The notes under the pieces are model-generated. The model was not told the DNA's origin and ran no database searches. It saw only the letters and a list, made by a program, of their open reading frames with translations. Shown piece after piece: positions 15,762 through 25,499 of a stretch of 64,000 bases of DNA. Each line of letters begins with the position of its first letter. The stretch's first letter is position 1. A program made the position numbers and the translations under genes. Source of the DNA: Chryseobacterium gregarium DSM 19109 (GTDB lineage Bacteria > Bacteroidota > Bacteroidia > Flavobacteriales > Weeksellaceae); contig NZ_AUMU01000002.1 of the NCBI RefSeq assembly GCF_000430845.1, forward strand, positions 310,001 through 374,000. The letters are read 5' to 3'.

Positions 15762-16475
15762 TCAAAAAGGCATGATGAGTGTCCGCCCTTTGTATTTGCC
15801 TTTTTCAATTTTAAAAATAACGGCATACCCGCCAGCTCCGTCGGAATTGACCATATTTATATATAATGTTTGATAGTCCTGATCCCAATAGCATTTGGCA
15901 GATTCATGATTAACATTGAACAGGTTTTCAATTTCTTTGGTAGGGATCTGAAGTATCTTTTTACCGGTCTTGACTGAAATATATTTATAATGGGTCCGGG
16001 GAGTGGTTCCGTCCGTACCCCAGATCTGCTGTCCTTTAAACTGATCTTCCATTTTTTGACCTTTGTAATCGGTGACAGAGAAATATTTCTTATTTTCCTT
16101 GTAATCAAATGGTCCGGATTTAATTTCCACTTGTATGTTTTTCGAATTAAAAACAGACTTGTTTTCATTTCCCGAAGCCAGTGGGATAGATTCATAAGAT
16201 TCGATATACCTGATGCGTGAGTTATGGATATACCCGGATATTGTTTTTCCTTTTCTGTCCGTATAGTCAGCATGTACCCAGTCTTTATTATTCTCATCAG
16301 AATCAAAAACATAAATAATTTCCTCTGAATTGATCTTTCCGACAATGCTGCTCTTCGCATCTGCATTTTTCCTCATATTCACATAACCGTCCCGATCAAT
16401 GATTTTTGCAAATTGTGAGAAAGACCAATGAAAGCTTAAGGCGGCAGCCAGCAAAACTATTTTATTTGTTTTCAA
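15762..16475 (-). CDS. Exported SH3-domain protein
   Basis: This is a 237-residue protein with an N-terminal signal peptide (about residues 1-20, ending WSFSQ). Residues 22-92 form a bacterial SH3-like domain (IDRDGYVNMRKNADAKSSIVGKI, then WVHADYTDRKGKTISGYIHNSRI), which in this family binds peptidoglycan or other wall components. The C-terminal half, about residues 105-237, is not recognised. It lies 18 nt downstream of the antiporter gene on the same strand and may be its operon partner. Confidence 0.75.
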   Translation of the reverse strand: MKTNKIVLLAAALSFHWSFSQFAKIIDRDGYVNMRKNADAKSSIVGKINSEEIIYVFDSDENNKDWVHADYTDRKGKTISGYIHNSRIRYIESYESIPLASGNENKSVFNSKNIQVEIKSGPFDYKENKKYFSVTDYKGQKMEDQFKGQQIWGTDGTTPRTHYKYISVKTGKKILQIPTKEIENLFNVNHESAKCYWDQDYQTLYINMVNSDGAGGYAVIFKIEKGKYKGRTLIMPF

Positions 16476-16493
16476 TGATAATTTTAATGTTTT

Positions 16494-18617
16494 TTATTTA
16501 AAAATCTTCTTGATTATATTCCCGATTTCTATGAAATCACCATGATTGCCTACTGAGCGCCTTTCCGGATCGTCTTTACTAAGCTCTGAAAAGGGGAAAA
16601 TTAAAAGATAATTGTTATCATTCAGGTTTTTGTTCAGCAGTTCAGGAATCAGTCTCATCCTCGGAATGTAAGACTTCATCCCTCTTTTTGCCATGAAAAG
16701 GACAAGACCTTCATCTTCTTTAAGCTGGGAGGCTGTATTTTCACCATCTTTCCAGGAATTCATAATGATAAATTCAGCTTCGATATTGGCCTTTTTAATA
16801 ATTCTCTGAAGGATGTCAAGAATATTTTCCGAAGCGTAGAAAACCAGTGTTGCGCCGGAATTTCTTGCTATATTCCAGACTCTTAAAAGTGCGTGAAAAA
16901 AACCTGCTTCTGTGTGTGCCTGTTCCGAGATCATTACCGCATATCTTTTAACGGTTGATAAAGGCTGAGCAGCATGATAAACCAGCACATTCACATCATT
17001 GTTCTGAAGATATCCGTTATACAGGTTATACACAAAAGAAGGCGAGAAGCCTTTTTCATCTTCCAGGCCGATAATAAGGTCTGTAATTTTCTGCTCCTTG
17101 ATAACATTATTTACACCGTTGATGACATCATTGTCGTATCTTTTCAGTGGCTGCATAGTGACGTCTGCGGCAGCGGCTGTAACAGTGGCATGGTGCAGGA
17201 TTTTTTCGGCGTTTTTTACGGAGGATTCATTTTTATCTTCATTGATGATGTTTAAAGCAAACACATTTTCTGTATTGGCGTGGGCTTTAATTAAAATTCC
17301 CAAATTAACCATCCGTTCAACCGTAGCTTCATAATTGATGGCAAGAAGAATGTTTTCTTCCTCATGGCTGTTTCCGGAAACGGTATCTTCATTATCGTGT
17401 TCGGCAATTTTCTGGGCACTTGCCATAGAAACAAAAGATGAAATCGTACAGGAAATCAGGATCAGTAAGATACTTCCGTTAAGCACATGTTCGTTCAGCA
17501 GCCTGATAGGTTCTCCGGTTTCGGTTTCGGAAAGGATGATATTATATCCAACCATTACTGAAGCCAGCGTGGCTGCGGCAGATGCGGAACTTAGCCCAAA
17601 GATCAGTTTCCCTTCTTCTTTGGAAAGCCTGAATGTTTTTTGCGTCACAACGGCGGAAAGGTATTTTCCTCCGATGGAAGCCACCAGCATGATTCCGGCA
17701 ACTTCCAGCGTTTCCCAGCTTTTAAAAAATGCTTTAAAATCAATCAGCATCCCCACACTGATCAGGAAAAAAGGGATGAAAATCGCATTCCCGACAAATT
17801 CCACACGGTTCATCAGGGATGAGGTGTGTGGAATAAGCCTGTTCAGGGCCAGTCCGGCAAAGAATGCCCCGATGATGGCCTCCACTCCGGCTAATTCTGC
17901 CAATAACGCGGCAAGATAAATCATGACCAGTACAAAAATATACTGGGAAATCTTATCATCAACCTTCTTAAAAAACCAGCGACCGATTATCGGGAACAGC
18001 AATAAAACAATAAGGCCGAAAACAATAAAGGAAACCGAAAGTTTTATCCAGAATTCCGTGCCTACCTCTCCTTGAGACATCCCGACAATAACGGCAAGAA
18101 CCAAAAGGGCAAGAATATCCGTGATCATCGTACCTCCAACTGTAATATTCACGGCAGAATTTTTTGCAATTCCCAATTTGCTTACCAAAGGGTAGGCGAT
18201 AAGGGTATGCGAAGAAAAAAGGCTGGCAAACAACACGGAAGTAAGGGTGGAAAATCCGAGAATATAGGAGGCTCCGAGATAGCCTAAAACAAAAGGTACC
18301 ATAAAGGTATAAATGCCGAACGTAAGACTTTTCCATTTGTTTTTCTTAAAATCTCCCATATCAATTTCCAGCCCGGCAAGAAACATAATATACAGAAGCC
18401 CGGTGGTTCCCGTTACGACAATGCTGCTGTCTCTGGAGAGGACATTAAAACCGTTCGGGCCGATGATGGCTCCCGCAATGATAAGCCCCAAAAGATGCGG
18501 TACCTTTATTTTATTTAAGAGGAGGGGAGCGGCAAGAATAATAATTAAAACTACAAGAAACTTCAGGACCGGGTCTTCGATGGGAAGACTCAGGTTATGG
18601 ATGCTCAGTAAAATCAT
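16494..18617 (-). CDS. CPA2 (Kef-type) cation:proton antiporter with C-terminal USP-like domain
   Basis: This 707-residue protein has about 12 hydrophobic segments in residues 5-400, with typical motifs such as LLGLIIAGAIIGPNGFNVL near residue 42, MFLAGLEIDMGDFKKNKW and GAFFAGLALNRLIP near residue 250. A soluble region from about residue 425 resembles a universal stress protein-like sensor in place of the KTN/RCK domain of KefB/C. It exchanges Na+ or K+ for protons; the ion cannot be read from sequence. A lipoprotein gene lies 6 nt upstream and an SH3-domain protein gene 18 nt downstream. Confidence 0.88.
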   Translation of the reverse strand: MILLSIHNLSLPIEDPVLKFLVVLIIILAAPLLLNKIKVPHLLGLIIAGAIIGPNGFNVLSRDSSIVVTGTTGLLYIMFLAGLEIDMGDFKKNKWKSLTFGIYTFMVPFVLGYLGASYILGFSTLTSVLFASLFSSHTLIAYPLVSKLGIAKNSAVNITVGGTMITDILALLVLAVIVGMSQGEVGTEFWIKLSVSFIVFGLIVLLLFPIIGRWFFKKVDDKISQYIFVLVMIYLAALLAELAGVEAIIGAFFAGLALNRLIPHTSSLMNRVEFVGNAIFIPFFLISVGMLIDFKAFFKSWETLEVAGIMLVASIGGKYLSAVVTQKTFRLSKEEGKLIFGLSSASAAATLASVMVGYNIILSETETGEPIRLLNEHVLNGSILLILISCTISSFVSMASAQKIAEHDNEDTVSGNSHEEENILLAINYEATVERMVNLGILIKAHANTENVFALNIINEDKNESSVKNAEKILHHATVTAAAADVTMQPLKRYDNDVINGVNNVIKEQKITDLIIGLEDEKGFSPSFVYNLYNGYLQNNDVNVLVYHAAQPLSTVKRYAVMISEQAHTEAGFFHALLRVWNIARNSGATLVFYASENILDILQRIIKKANIEAEFIIMNSWKDGENTASQLKEDEGLVLFMAKRGMKSYIPRMRLIPELLNKNLNDNNYLLIFPFSELSKDDPERRSVGNHGDFIEIGNIIKKIFK

Positions 18618-18623
18618 ATGTGT

Positions 18624-19190
18624 TTATTTTGTGGTGCGTACCAGTTCTACAGAGAACTTTGCCGTACAGCTATTGTCAACAGCAATGGTTCTGGTGCCTC
18701 TGATTTTATTTGGCGTAATATCATTCAGCAGAATATTCATTTCCACCTGCTTTTTTGAAACAGAATCTGTCTTAAAATTCAGTTTTGCTTCATTGTTCTC
18801 AAACTTTCCGGAATAAACCCGCACCAAGTTATTGTTGTTAATGATCTTGGTCATGAGCTGGGTAGAGTCGCTGTCGAACTCCCAGGTATCAGTACGCTGG
18901 TCACCCACCACATAATCGCTGCAGTTGGATTCCGTACAGATGACTTTCCCTGTCCACGATCCTGCAATGGCTGCCGGCCACAGGACTACTTTTACAGAAT
19001 CTTTCTTGGTGAAAATACTGTCCCTCATTTTTAACAGCGTCTGATACTCGGATTCTTTCTGGGCGAATAATTTTTCTTTCTCCAATAACTGTTTTTCCCT
19101 GACTACAAGATCATTTTCCCTTTTCTTATCATCACAGCTGATTAAAAAAAATGAAATGGTAAGAATGATAAACACTGTGTTTTTTAACAT
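18624..19190 (-). CDS. Lipoprotein of unknown function
   Basis: This 188-residue lipoprotein starts at 19190 (MLKNTVFIILTISFFLISCDD), which places a lipobox (FLISC) at about residue 19; the upstream alternative start lacks any added signal. A charged, Glu/Lys-rich helical segment at about 24-60 follows. The rest (residues 70-188) contains four Cys and looks like a small beta domain reminiscent of lipocalin-type lipoproteins (GSWTGKVIC, GTRTIAVDNSCTAKFSVELV). It sits 6 nt before the antiporter gene. Confidence 0.7.
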   Translation of the reverse strand: MLKNTVFIILTISFFLISCDDKKRENDLVVREKQLLEKEKLFAQKESEYQTLLKMRDSIFTKKDSVKVVLWPAAIAGSWTGKVICTESNCSDYVVGDQRTDTWEFDSDSTQLMTKIINNNNLVRVYSGKFENNEAKLNFKTDSVSKKQVEMNILLNDITPNKIRGTRTIAVDNSCTAKFSVELVRTTK

Positions 19191-19419
19191 ATTGTAATTT
19201 TGGTACAAACAAGATAAGAAAAAACGAAGAAATATAAAAACATAATACCGGATCTGTTGTTTTTCACCTATCTGAAATATACTATCTCACTCTTTATTAC
19301 ACATCAATTCAGGCTGTTATATTAAGTGTATTTTAAAACAGCCTTTCAAATCCATATTTTTGTTGCAATTTTTTAAGAAAAGAATTGGGACCGGTCTGCC
19401 GGCAAGACTGCTTTAAAAT

Positions 19420-20346
19420 TTATTGAATGCTTTTTCTTCTGAACATATCACGGTTATAGTTGATCACAAAGACTCCAAGAATAATCAGCACTGCAGCCAG
19501 AATGAATTTAGCAGTAATTTGTTCGTTTAGGATCAGCCAGCTCAGGAAAATAGAAATTATGGTATTCACATACGCCAGAATGGAAACCTGGACCGGAGAA
19601 ACTTTTGTCAGAGCATAGTGATAGGCAAAAAAAGCGGCTACAGAACCGAAAACGGATAAATAAATCATCGCAGAAACACTTTGTAAGGTCCAGTTTTCAA
19701 AATTATAATGGTCTGAGAACAAGAAGGCGAACATCAGCTGTATAAGTCCGGCAAAAGCAAACTGATAAAAAAGATTTAAAGAAATATTTTTACTCCGGAT
19801 ATTCATTTTCTTTGTGAAAATAGTTCCCGATGCCCAGCCTGCAATAGCAATAAACAGCATAAAAATTCCCATGGCATATTCCGGATTTTCAAGATCATCA
19901 ATCCCGTCCCAGAAGATGAAAAGGATGCCGCTGAAGCATAATAAAACACCGGTCAGAGTCTTGAAACTGAACTTCTGTAATCCGAGTGCCACACTTCCTA
20001 GAAAAACAACAATAGGAGAGCAGGCACTGATAAGTGAGGTCAGGCTGCTGGTGACAGATTCTTCTGCTAACGTAGTCATCCCGTTGGCGACAATCAGCAT
20101 CAGGGAGGAAAAAATAATCTGATATCCTAAATTTTTCCAGCCGATCCACTGAAACTGTCCGCGGTAGAGAAGGATACAAAGCATGATAACAGCGGCAAGA
20201 AACTGGCGGATTCCAGCCACAAACCAGGCGGGAATTGTTTCTACGGCAATTCTTATGGATAAAAACGTAGTTCCCCAGACAATGGCAACGGTAAGGACTG
20301 CTAAAGTAAGTTTATAATCTTTCAAAATATTATAGGTAATGGGCAA
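19420..20346 (-). CDS. EamA/DMT family transporter
   Basis: This 308-residue membrane protein has ten predicted spans in two EamA repeats, beginning around residues 12 and 160. The first repeat includes AIVWGTTFLSIRIAVETIPAWFVAGIRQFLAA, a standard DMT signature; the second ends with SILAYVNTIISIFLSWLILNEQITAKFI. These are exporters or permeases of metabolites such as amino acids or nucleosides; the substrate is unknown. It is divergent from purE. Confidence 0.88.
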   Translation of the reverse strand: MPITYNILKDYKLTLAVLTVAIVWGTTFLSIRIAVETIPAWFVAGIRQFLAAVIMLCILLYRGQFQWIGWKNLGYQIIFSSLMLIVANGMTTLAEESVTSSLTSLISACSPIVVFLGSVALGLQKFSFKTLTGVLLCFSGILFIFWDGIDDLENPEYAMGIFMLFIAIAGWASGTIFTKKMNIRSKNISLNLFYQFAFAGLIQLMFAFLFSDHYNFENWTLQSVSAMIYLSVFGSVAAFFAYHYALTKVSPVQVSILAYVNTIISIFLSWLILNEQITAKFILAAVLIILGVFVINYNRDMFRRKSIQ

Positions 20347-20420
20347 AGGTAATCACTTTGAGATCAACCAAAAAATCCCTTTTCTGAATTTTGACAGCAG
20401 CAGAACAAGTTTTGCGCCTT

Positions 20421-20452
20421 TTTGCATTACGCTTATTAATTTTTTATCTTTG
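20421..20452 (+). promoter_or_regulatory. Promoter of purE (TTTG-N20-TATCTTTG)
   Basis: TTTG at 20421-20424 and TATCTTTG at 20445-20452 match the Bacteroidota -33 and -7 boxes with a 20-nt spacer, the best full match in the window. The ATG at 20474 is 21 nt further on. Confidence 0.7.
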
Positions 20453-20473
20453 ACCATCTAATATATTGGAAGA

Positions 20474-20977
20474 ATGGTAGGAATTATTATGGGAAGTCAG
20501 AGTGACTTGCCGATTATGGAACAGGCTGCGAATTTTCTGAAATCGCTGGACATCCCTTACGAGCTGACTGTAGTTTCAGCACACAGAACCCCCGAAAGAA
20601 TGTTTGACTATGCAAAAACCTCGAAAGAAAGAGGATTGAAAGTGATTGTTGCTGGAGCGGGAGGCGCAGCGCACCTTCCGGGCATGGTAGCGAGCTGCAC
20701 AACGTTACCGGTAATCGGAGTTCCGATTTTATCGAGCAATTCTATAGACGGGTGGGATTCCGTCCTTTCGATTCTCCAAATGCCGGGCGGAATTCCGGTA
20801 GCCACGGTGGCCTTGAACGGTGCTTTGAATGCAGGCATTTTAGCCGCAAAAATCATAGGTTCTTCAGACGAATCTGTCGCTGAGAACCTTCAGAAGTATC
20901 AGGATTCCCTGAAAGATAAAGTATTAGGAACGGTGGATGATATCAAAGCTCTGCATCCGAATCATTTTGATCAGTAA
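20474..20977 (+). CDS. purE: N5-carboxyaminoimidazole ribonucleotide mutase
   Basis: This 167-residue class I PurE converts N5-CAIR to CAIR in purine synthesis. Diagnostic parts are IIMGSQSDLPIMEQA at residues 4-18, VSAHRTPERMFDY near 36-48, and AGAGGAAHLPGMVAS near 62-76, which contains the catalytic His. Length is normal. It has its own promoter and terminator, consistent with separation from purK. Confidence 0.97.
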   Translation: MVGIIMGSQSDLPIMEQAANFLKSLDIPYELTVVSAHRTPERMFDYAKTSKERGLKVIVAGAGGAAHLPGMVASCTTLPVIGVPILSSNSIDGWDSVLSILQMPGGIPVATVALNGALNAGILAAKIIGSSDESVAENLQKYQDSLKDKVLGTVDDIKALHPNHFDQ

Positions 20978-20993
20978 ATTTGAAATCAAGAAT

Positions 20994-21037
20994 AAATAAT
21001 CTGCGGCTCACGAATTTCGTGAGCCGCAGATTATTTG
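20994..21037. terminator. Bidirectional terminator hairpin after purE
   Basis: A near-perfect 19-bp stem (arms about 20994-21012 and 21018-21036; core TCTGCGGCTCACGA) with a very short loop and A/T-rich flanks. It lies between converging purE and the BspA-like gene. Confidence 0.85.
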
Positions 21038-21067
21038 AGGCTTAAATCGTTAGCCTCAATTTTTATG

Positions 21068-22450
21068 TTACTTTTTAATAAATTTAAAATGATGTACTCC
21101 AGCATCGGTATTAATCTGCAGGATATAATTCCCCGGAACCAAACTCTGAATATTAATCTGGTTATTTTGTGAATTATTTTTTACCGCAATTCTTCCGCTC
21201 TGATCAATAATCATATAGCTCTTCACTTCCAGATTTTTTACGTAAATAAAATCCGTTGCAGGGTTCGGATAAATTCCGGATACATTTTCAGAATTGATTT
21301 CAGAAGTTCCCAAAGAGGACCGGCATTCAGCATTATAAGTATCTCCGGAAATGGTCCAGTTTTTTACAGAAACCAGATAATTCCTTGCGGTTACTGCCGC
21401 AGGATGGGAATAGGTAAGGGGAGATGCAATTCCTATGTTAATCCCTGACGGAGTAAAAGGATTATTTGCCCATCCGATCAACGTTTCGTTATAATGAGCA
21501 CAGTCTATTCCGGAATCTGCAATCATGGCATTTGCCTGAGAGAGAGAACCCAGGTTCCAATTTGCCAGACTGTGGTTAAAATCATATGCTTCATCAAGTA
21601 AAGATCTCATGTCGGTAACTTTTGAAGTGTCCCAATTGCTTAAATCCTGATTGAATTTTTTGCAGATGTGCAGCATATGCATCATGCTTGTTACTTCCGA
21701 TGTATCCCAGTTTCCTATGGGCTGATTAAATTTGGGAAGATAGTGGAACATCCAGTCCATATTGGTTACTTGGGAAGTATTCCAACCTGCGATCGGCTGA
21801 TTAAAGTCTCCTGCACTGGCAAACATATGGCTCATGTTGGTAACGGCTGATGTATCCCACGCTCCGAAATCTGCATTTCCTATCAGTGATATACAATTGT
21901 AAAACATAGCAACTGTAGAGGTAACACCTGAAAGATCAGGAATGTCAGTAGCAGTTACATCGAGATTTGAACATTGAGAGAAAGCCCATTCCATCGTCGT
22001 CCAATGTATGTTTCCCCATTGTGAAATACTGAGAATTTTTTTTATATCCCCGTTATAACTTGTGATTGTAGGGATACGCAGGCTCGGGGAAATAAAAGTA
22101 AATCCCGGAAATTTCACAGCATTGAAATTACCGTTGCCATTACTTATTTTCACTTCATAAGTTGCATCATTCGGATTTGGGTTTTGAGAAATGCCGAAAT
22201 CTATAAGAAAGTGATCTGAAGAGGTTACGGTAAAGCTGCCATTATGGGCAGGATAACCAATTTCATTCCAAGACACATTAAAATCTGTACCTGTTCCGGG
22301 AAACCAGATCTGATTGGCTGTGGATAATGTTCCTGCTTCTACATTTGTACTTGGATTCGCAGGTTTCCAGGTGGTAATAAACTCATTCTGCGCATAGGTA
22401 ATCTGAATGATAAAAAGAAACAGGAAAGCGGTTAGTAGTTTTTTATACAT
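21068..22450 (-). CDS. Secreted BspA-like (DUF285) repeat protein with T9SS sorting domain
   Basis: This 460-residue protein has a signal peptide (residues 1-20, ending TYAQ). Residues about 160-330 hold degenerate repeats of the BspA/DUF285 type, with units like MFYNC, FNQPIAGWNTSQVTNM, FNQPIGNWDTSEVTSM and FNQDLSNWDTSKVTDM. The last 75 residues (from IYPNPATDFIYVKN to HHFKFIKK) are a type A T9SS C-terminal sorting domain. It is therefore probably exported through the T9SS and cleaved or anchored by PorU, which is encoded in this window. BspA-like repeats often mediate surface adhesion; the ligand is unknown. Confidence 0.85.
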   Translation of the reverse strand: MYKKLLTAFLFLFIIQITYAQNEFITTWKPANPSTNVEAGTLSTANQIWFPGTGTDFNVSWNEIGYPAHNGSFTVTSSDHFLIDFGISQNPNPNDATYEVKISNGNGNFNAVKFPGFTFISPSLRIPTITSYNGDIKKILSISQWGNIHWTTMEWAFSQCSNLDVTATDIPDLSGVTSTVAMFYNCISLIGNADFGAWDTSAVTNMSHMFASAGDFNQPIAGWNTSQVTNMDWMFHYLPKFNQPIGNWDTSEVTSMMHMLHICKKFNQDLSNWDTSKVTDMRSLLDEAYDFNHSLANWNLGSLSQANAMIADSGIDCAHYNETLIGWANNPFTPSGINIGIASPLTYSHPAAVTARNYLVSVKNWTISGDTYNAECRSSLGTSEINSENVSGIYPNPATDFIYVKNLEVKSYMIIDQSGRIAVKNNSQNNQINIQSLVPGNYILQINTDAGVHHFKFIKK

Positions 22451-22550
22451 GTTAAATATTTAGTGAATTGATACAATAAAAAGATAAAAATAATCAAAAA
22501 GGTGATAAATTCCTATAAATTAACATCAATACATAAAATTATTTAAACGA

Positions 22551-22577
22551 AAAAACTCTCCGGATCGGAGAGTTTTT
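22551..22577 (-). terminator. Intrinsic terminator of the yiaA-like gene
   Basis: A 12-bp perfect stem (AAAAACTCTCCG / CGGAGAGTTTTT) with loop GAT. On the minus strand it directly follows the gene ending at 22581 and ends in a T run. Confidence 0.8.
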
Positions 22578-22580
22578 ATT

Positions 22581-22976
22581 TTATTCCTGGTTCATCATAT
22601 TGTCCCGGGTATTTTTCTGGACAGCAATGGCCCCGAAAAGTGCCAGTAAAAAAGCAAATCCGTAAAAGCCTTTTTCACTTGGAAGAATTGTGGCATTCCA
22701 TAATCCGATAGCCAGTAAAACAATGGATGAAAGGGTGGCAAACCAGCAGATCCCATAGTAGATATCGGTTACCTTAATATTTTCCAGCCGGTCACGAACC
22801 GCTTTCTGCAGAGAAACCACGGCAAACAATCCGTACAAAAGAATGGTAAAATAATACCCTTTCTCATTAAGCTGCATTTCTGCTCTGGCAAGGCCTACGA
22901 TAAAACCGATCATTCCTGCCGCTAATGCCACCCAGGATGCCGCGACAAATGCGTTTGATACATTTTGTTTTTTCAT
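22581..22976 (-). CDS. YiaA/YiaB family inner-membrane protein
   Basis: This 131-residue protein has four hydrophobic helices arranged as two similar halves (WVALAAGMIGFIVGLARAEMQLNEKGYYFTILLYGLFAVVSLQK and WFATLSSIVLLAIGLWNATILPSEKGFYGFAFLLALFGAIAVQK), the duplicated YiaA domain. The function of this family is unknown. It is flanked by its own terminator and stands alone. Confidence 0.85.
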   Translation of the reverse strand: MKKQNVSNAFVAASWVALAAGMIGFIVGLARAEMQLNEKGYYFTILLYGLFAVVSLQKAVRDRLENIKVTDIYYGICWFATLSSIVLLAIGLWNATILPSEKGFYGFAFLLALFGAIAVQKNTRDNMMNQE

Positions 22977-23210
22977 TGATTAAATGTTTTTGTTAAAGGT
23001 CAAATATATCATTTTTTATTTGATTGCCTGTCACAACTGAAATGCCGATATTTTATTGTGCAGGGTGACTGGTGAAGATCCGAAATTTAAATGGGTGATA
23101 TATTCTTTCTTTCCTGACAGAGATCAAAATCCTGCTGGATCTGTTGAGGTGATTTTCAGAAGAGTTTAATGAAACGATACCCTTCAGTTGATGAAAAATA
23201 CGGAGAGTTT

Positions 23211-23297
23211 CCTAGCCCGGATAGCAGCGGTTACCCCGCAATGGAAAGGAAACGGCATGGCATGAGGAGTATGAGCGGATAGCCGGACCAGCTCCTG
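23211..23297 (+). ncRNA. Structured intergenic element, copy 1 (Flavo-1-like)
   Basis: The element starts CCTAGCCCGGATAGCAGCGG and ends GGATAGCCGGACCAGCTCC, with a variable middle of about 45 nt. The ends match a second copy at 27936-28009 on the other strand. This layout (fixed CCTAGCC..GATAG 5' end, GGATAGC.GGA..AGCT 3' end, variable inner hairpin) resembles a noncoding RNA or repeat family common in Flavobacteriia, possibly the Flavo-1 motif. That identification is from memory and unverified. It lies in the 381-nt gap before ahcY; the rest of that gap shows nothing else except the ahcY terminator. Confidence 0.5.
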
Positions 23298-23300
23298 AAA

Positions 23301-23331
23301 AAGAAAAAACTCCCCGAAAAACGGAGAGTTT
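23301..23331 (-). terminator. Intrinsic terminator of ahcY
   Basis: AAACTC-C-CCG pairs with CGG-A-GAGTTT around an AAAAA loop, with one C:A mismatch. Read on the minus strand it is followed by a T-rich run (complement of 23301-23309). Confidence 0.7.
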
Positions 23332-23357
23332 ATATTTTTACCAACTGCTAACTGCTG

Positions 23358-24674
<1,317 letters not shown>

Positions 24675-24884
24675 ATGCAATGAATAATTTTGTTTCTGTT
24701 TATGAAGTGCAAAATTACAACTAATAATTTATATATAAAAACATCAGACCCAGTTACGATATATCTGGCTGATAGATAAAAGGAATGACCAGATATTTTT
24801 ATAATGATTCTATCCGGGATTTCATATTTTAATTCAGCATTATATTACGTTTCTTTTTACTAATTTTATCCCTTAAAAGATTCC

Positions 24885-25499
24885 ATGCCTCTTTACCGCG
24901 ATTTTTCTGATAACAATGCCACCATCCTCATATGGAAATATGATGAGGCGGACGGTCTGGATGCCGATCAGCTTTTAGAGCCTGAAAATGCTGAAAAAGT
25001 AAAAGACTATCATCCTAAAAAGCTTCTTGAAGTGTTGATGGTGCGCAAACTGCTGAAGGGATTAAAACCCAATTCAAAAATTTTATACAAAGAACGGGAA
25101 CCCTTTCTTTCCCCAAAGGATGCGGAAATTTCCATTACCCATTCTTTTCCGTTCGCAGCCATTGCTGTCTCCAGGAACAAAATCGGGATCGATATTGAAA
25201 AATTCAATCCCAAGATCTTAAGGGTGATTGACAAATTCACCTATGAAGATGAAAGAGGTTTCATTCCTTTTGATAACGAAGTGACTTTTTATACTATTAT
25301 CTGGAGCGTAAAAGAAAGTATGTATAAAATCCACCATTCCAAGCACTGGTCTCTGAAAAAGCATTATGAAGTAAAACCCTTTGAACTTAAATATCTCCAT
25401 CATATCAGATGCCGGGTGTATGATGACCGGATCTCCGACGAATTTAAAGCGAGGGTGGAATTCTTTGATGATTTCTGTTTTACGATTGTTGAGGAGTAG
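24885..25499 (+). CDS. 4'-phosphopantetheinyl transferase superfamily protein
   Basis: This 204-residue Sfp-type enzyme transfers the phosphopantetheine arm of CoA to a carrier-protein serine. The metal-binding IGIDIEKFNPK motif (about residues 102-112) and the WSVKESMYK motif (about 144-152) are the two family signatures, and ISITHSFPFAAIAVS precedes the first. No polyketide or nonribosomal peptide genes are nearby, so its carrier protein may be a fatty-acid or aryl-polyene ACP elsewhere. It converges with, and overlaps by 20 nt, the FUSC gene. Confidence 0.88.
   Translation: MPLYRDFSDNNATILIWKYDEADGLDADQLLEPENAEKVKDYHPKKLLEVLMVRKLLKGLKPNSKILYKEREPFLSPKDAEISITHSFPFAAIAVSRNKIGIDIEKFNPKILRVIDKFTYEDERGFIPFDNEVTFYTIIWSVKESMYKIHHSKHWSLKKHYEVKPFELKYLHHIRCRVYDDRISDEFKARVEFFDDFCFTIVEE

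Noticed and set aside
17335..17919. Long plus-strand open frame inside the antiporter gene
   Set aside because: It is the antisense shadow of the antiporter, which has clear membrane segments and motifs.
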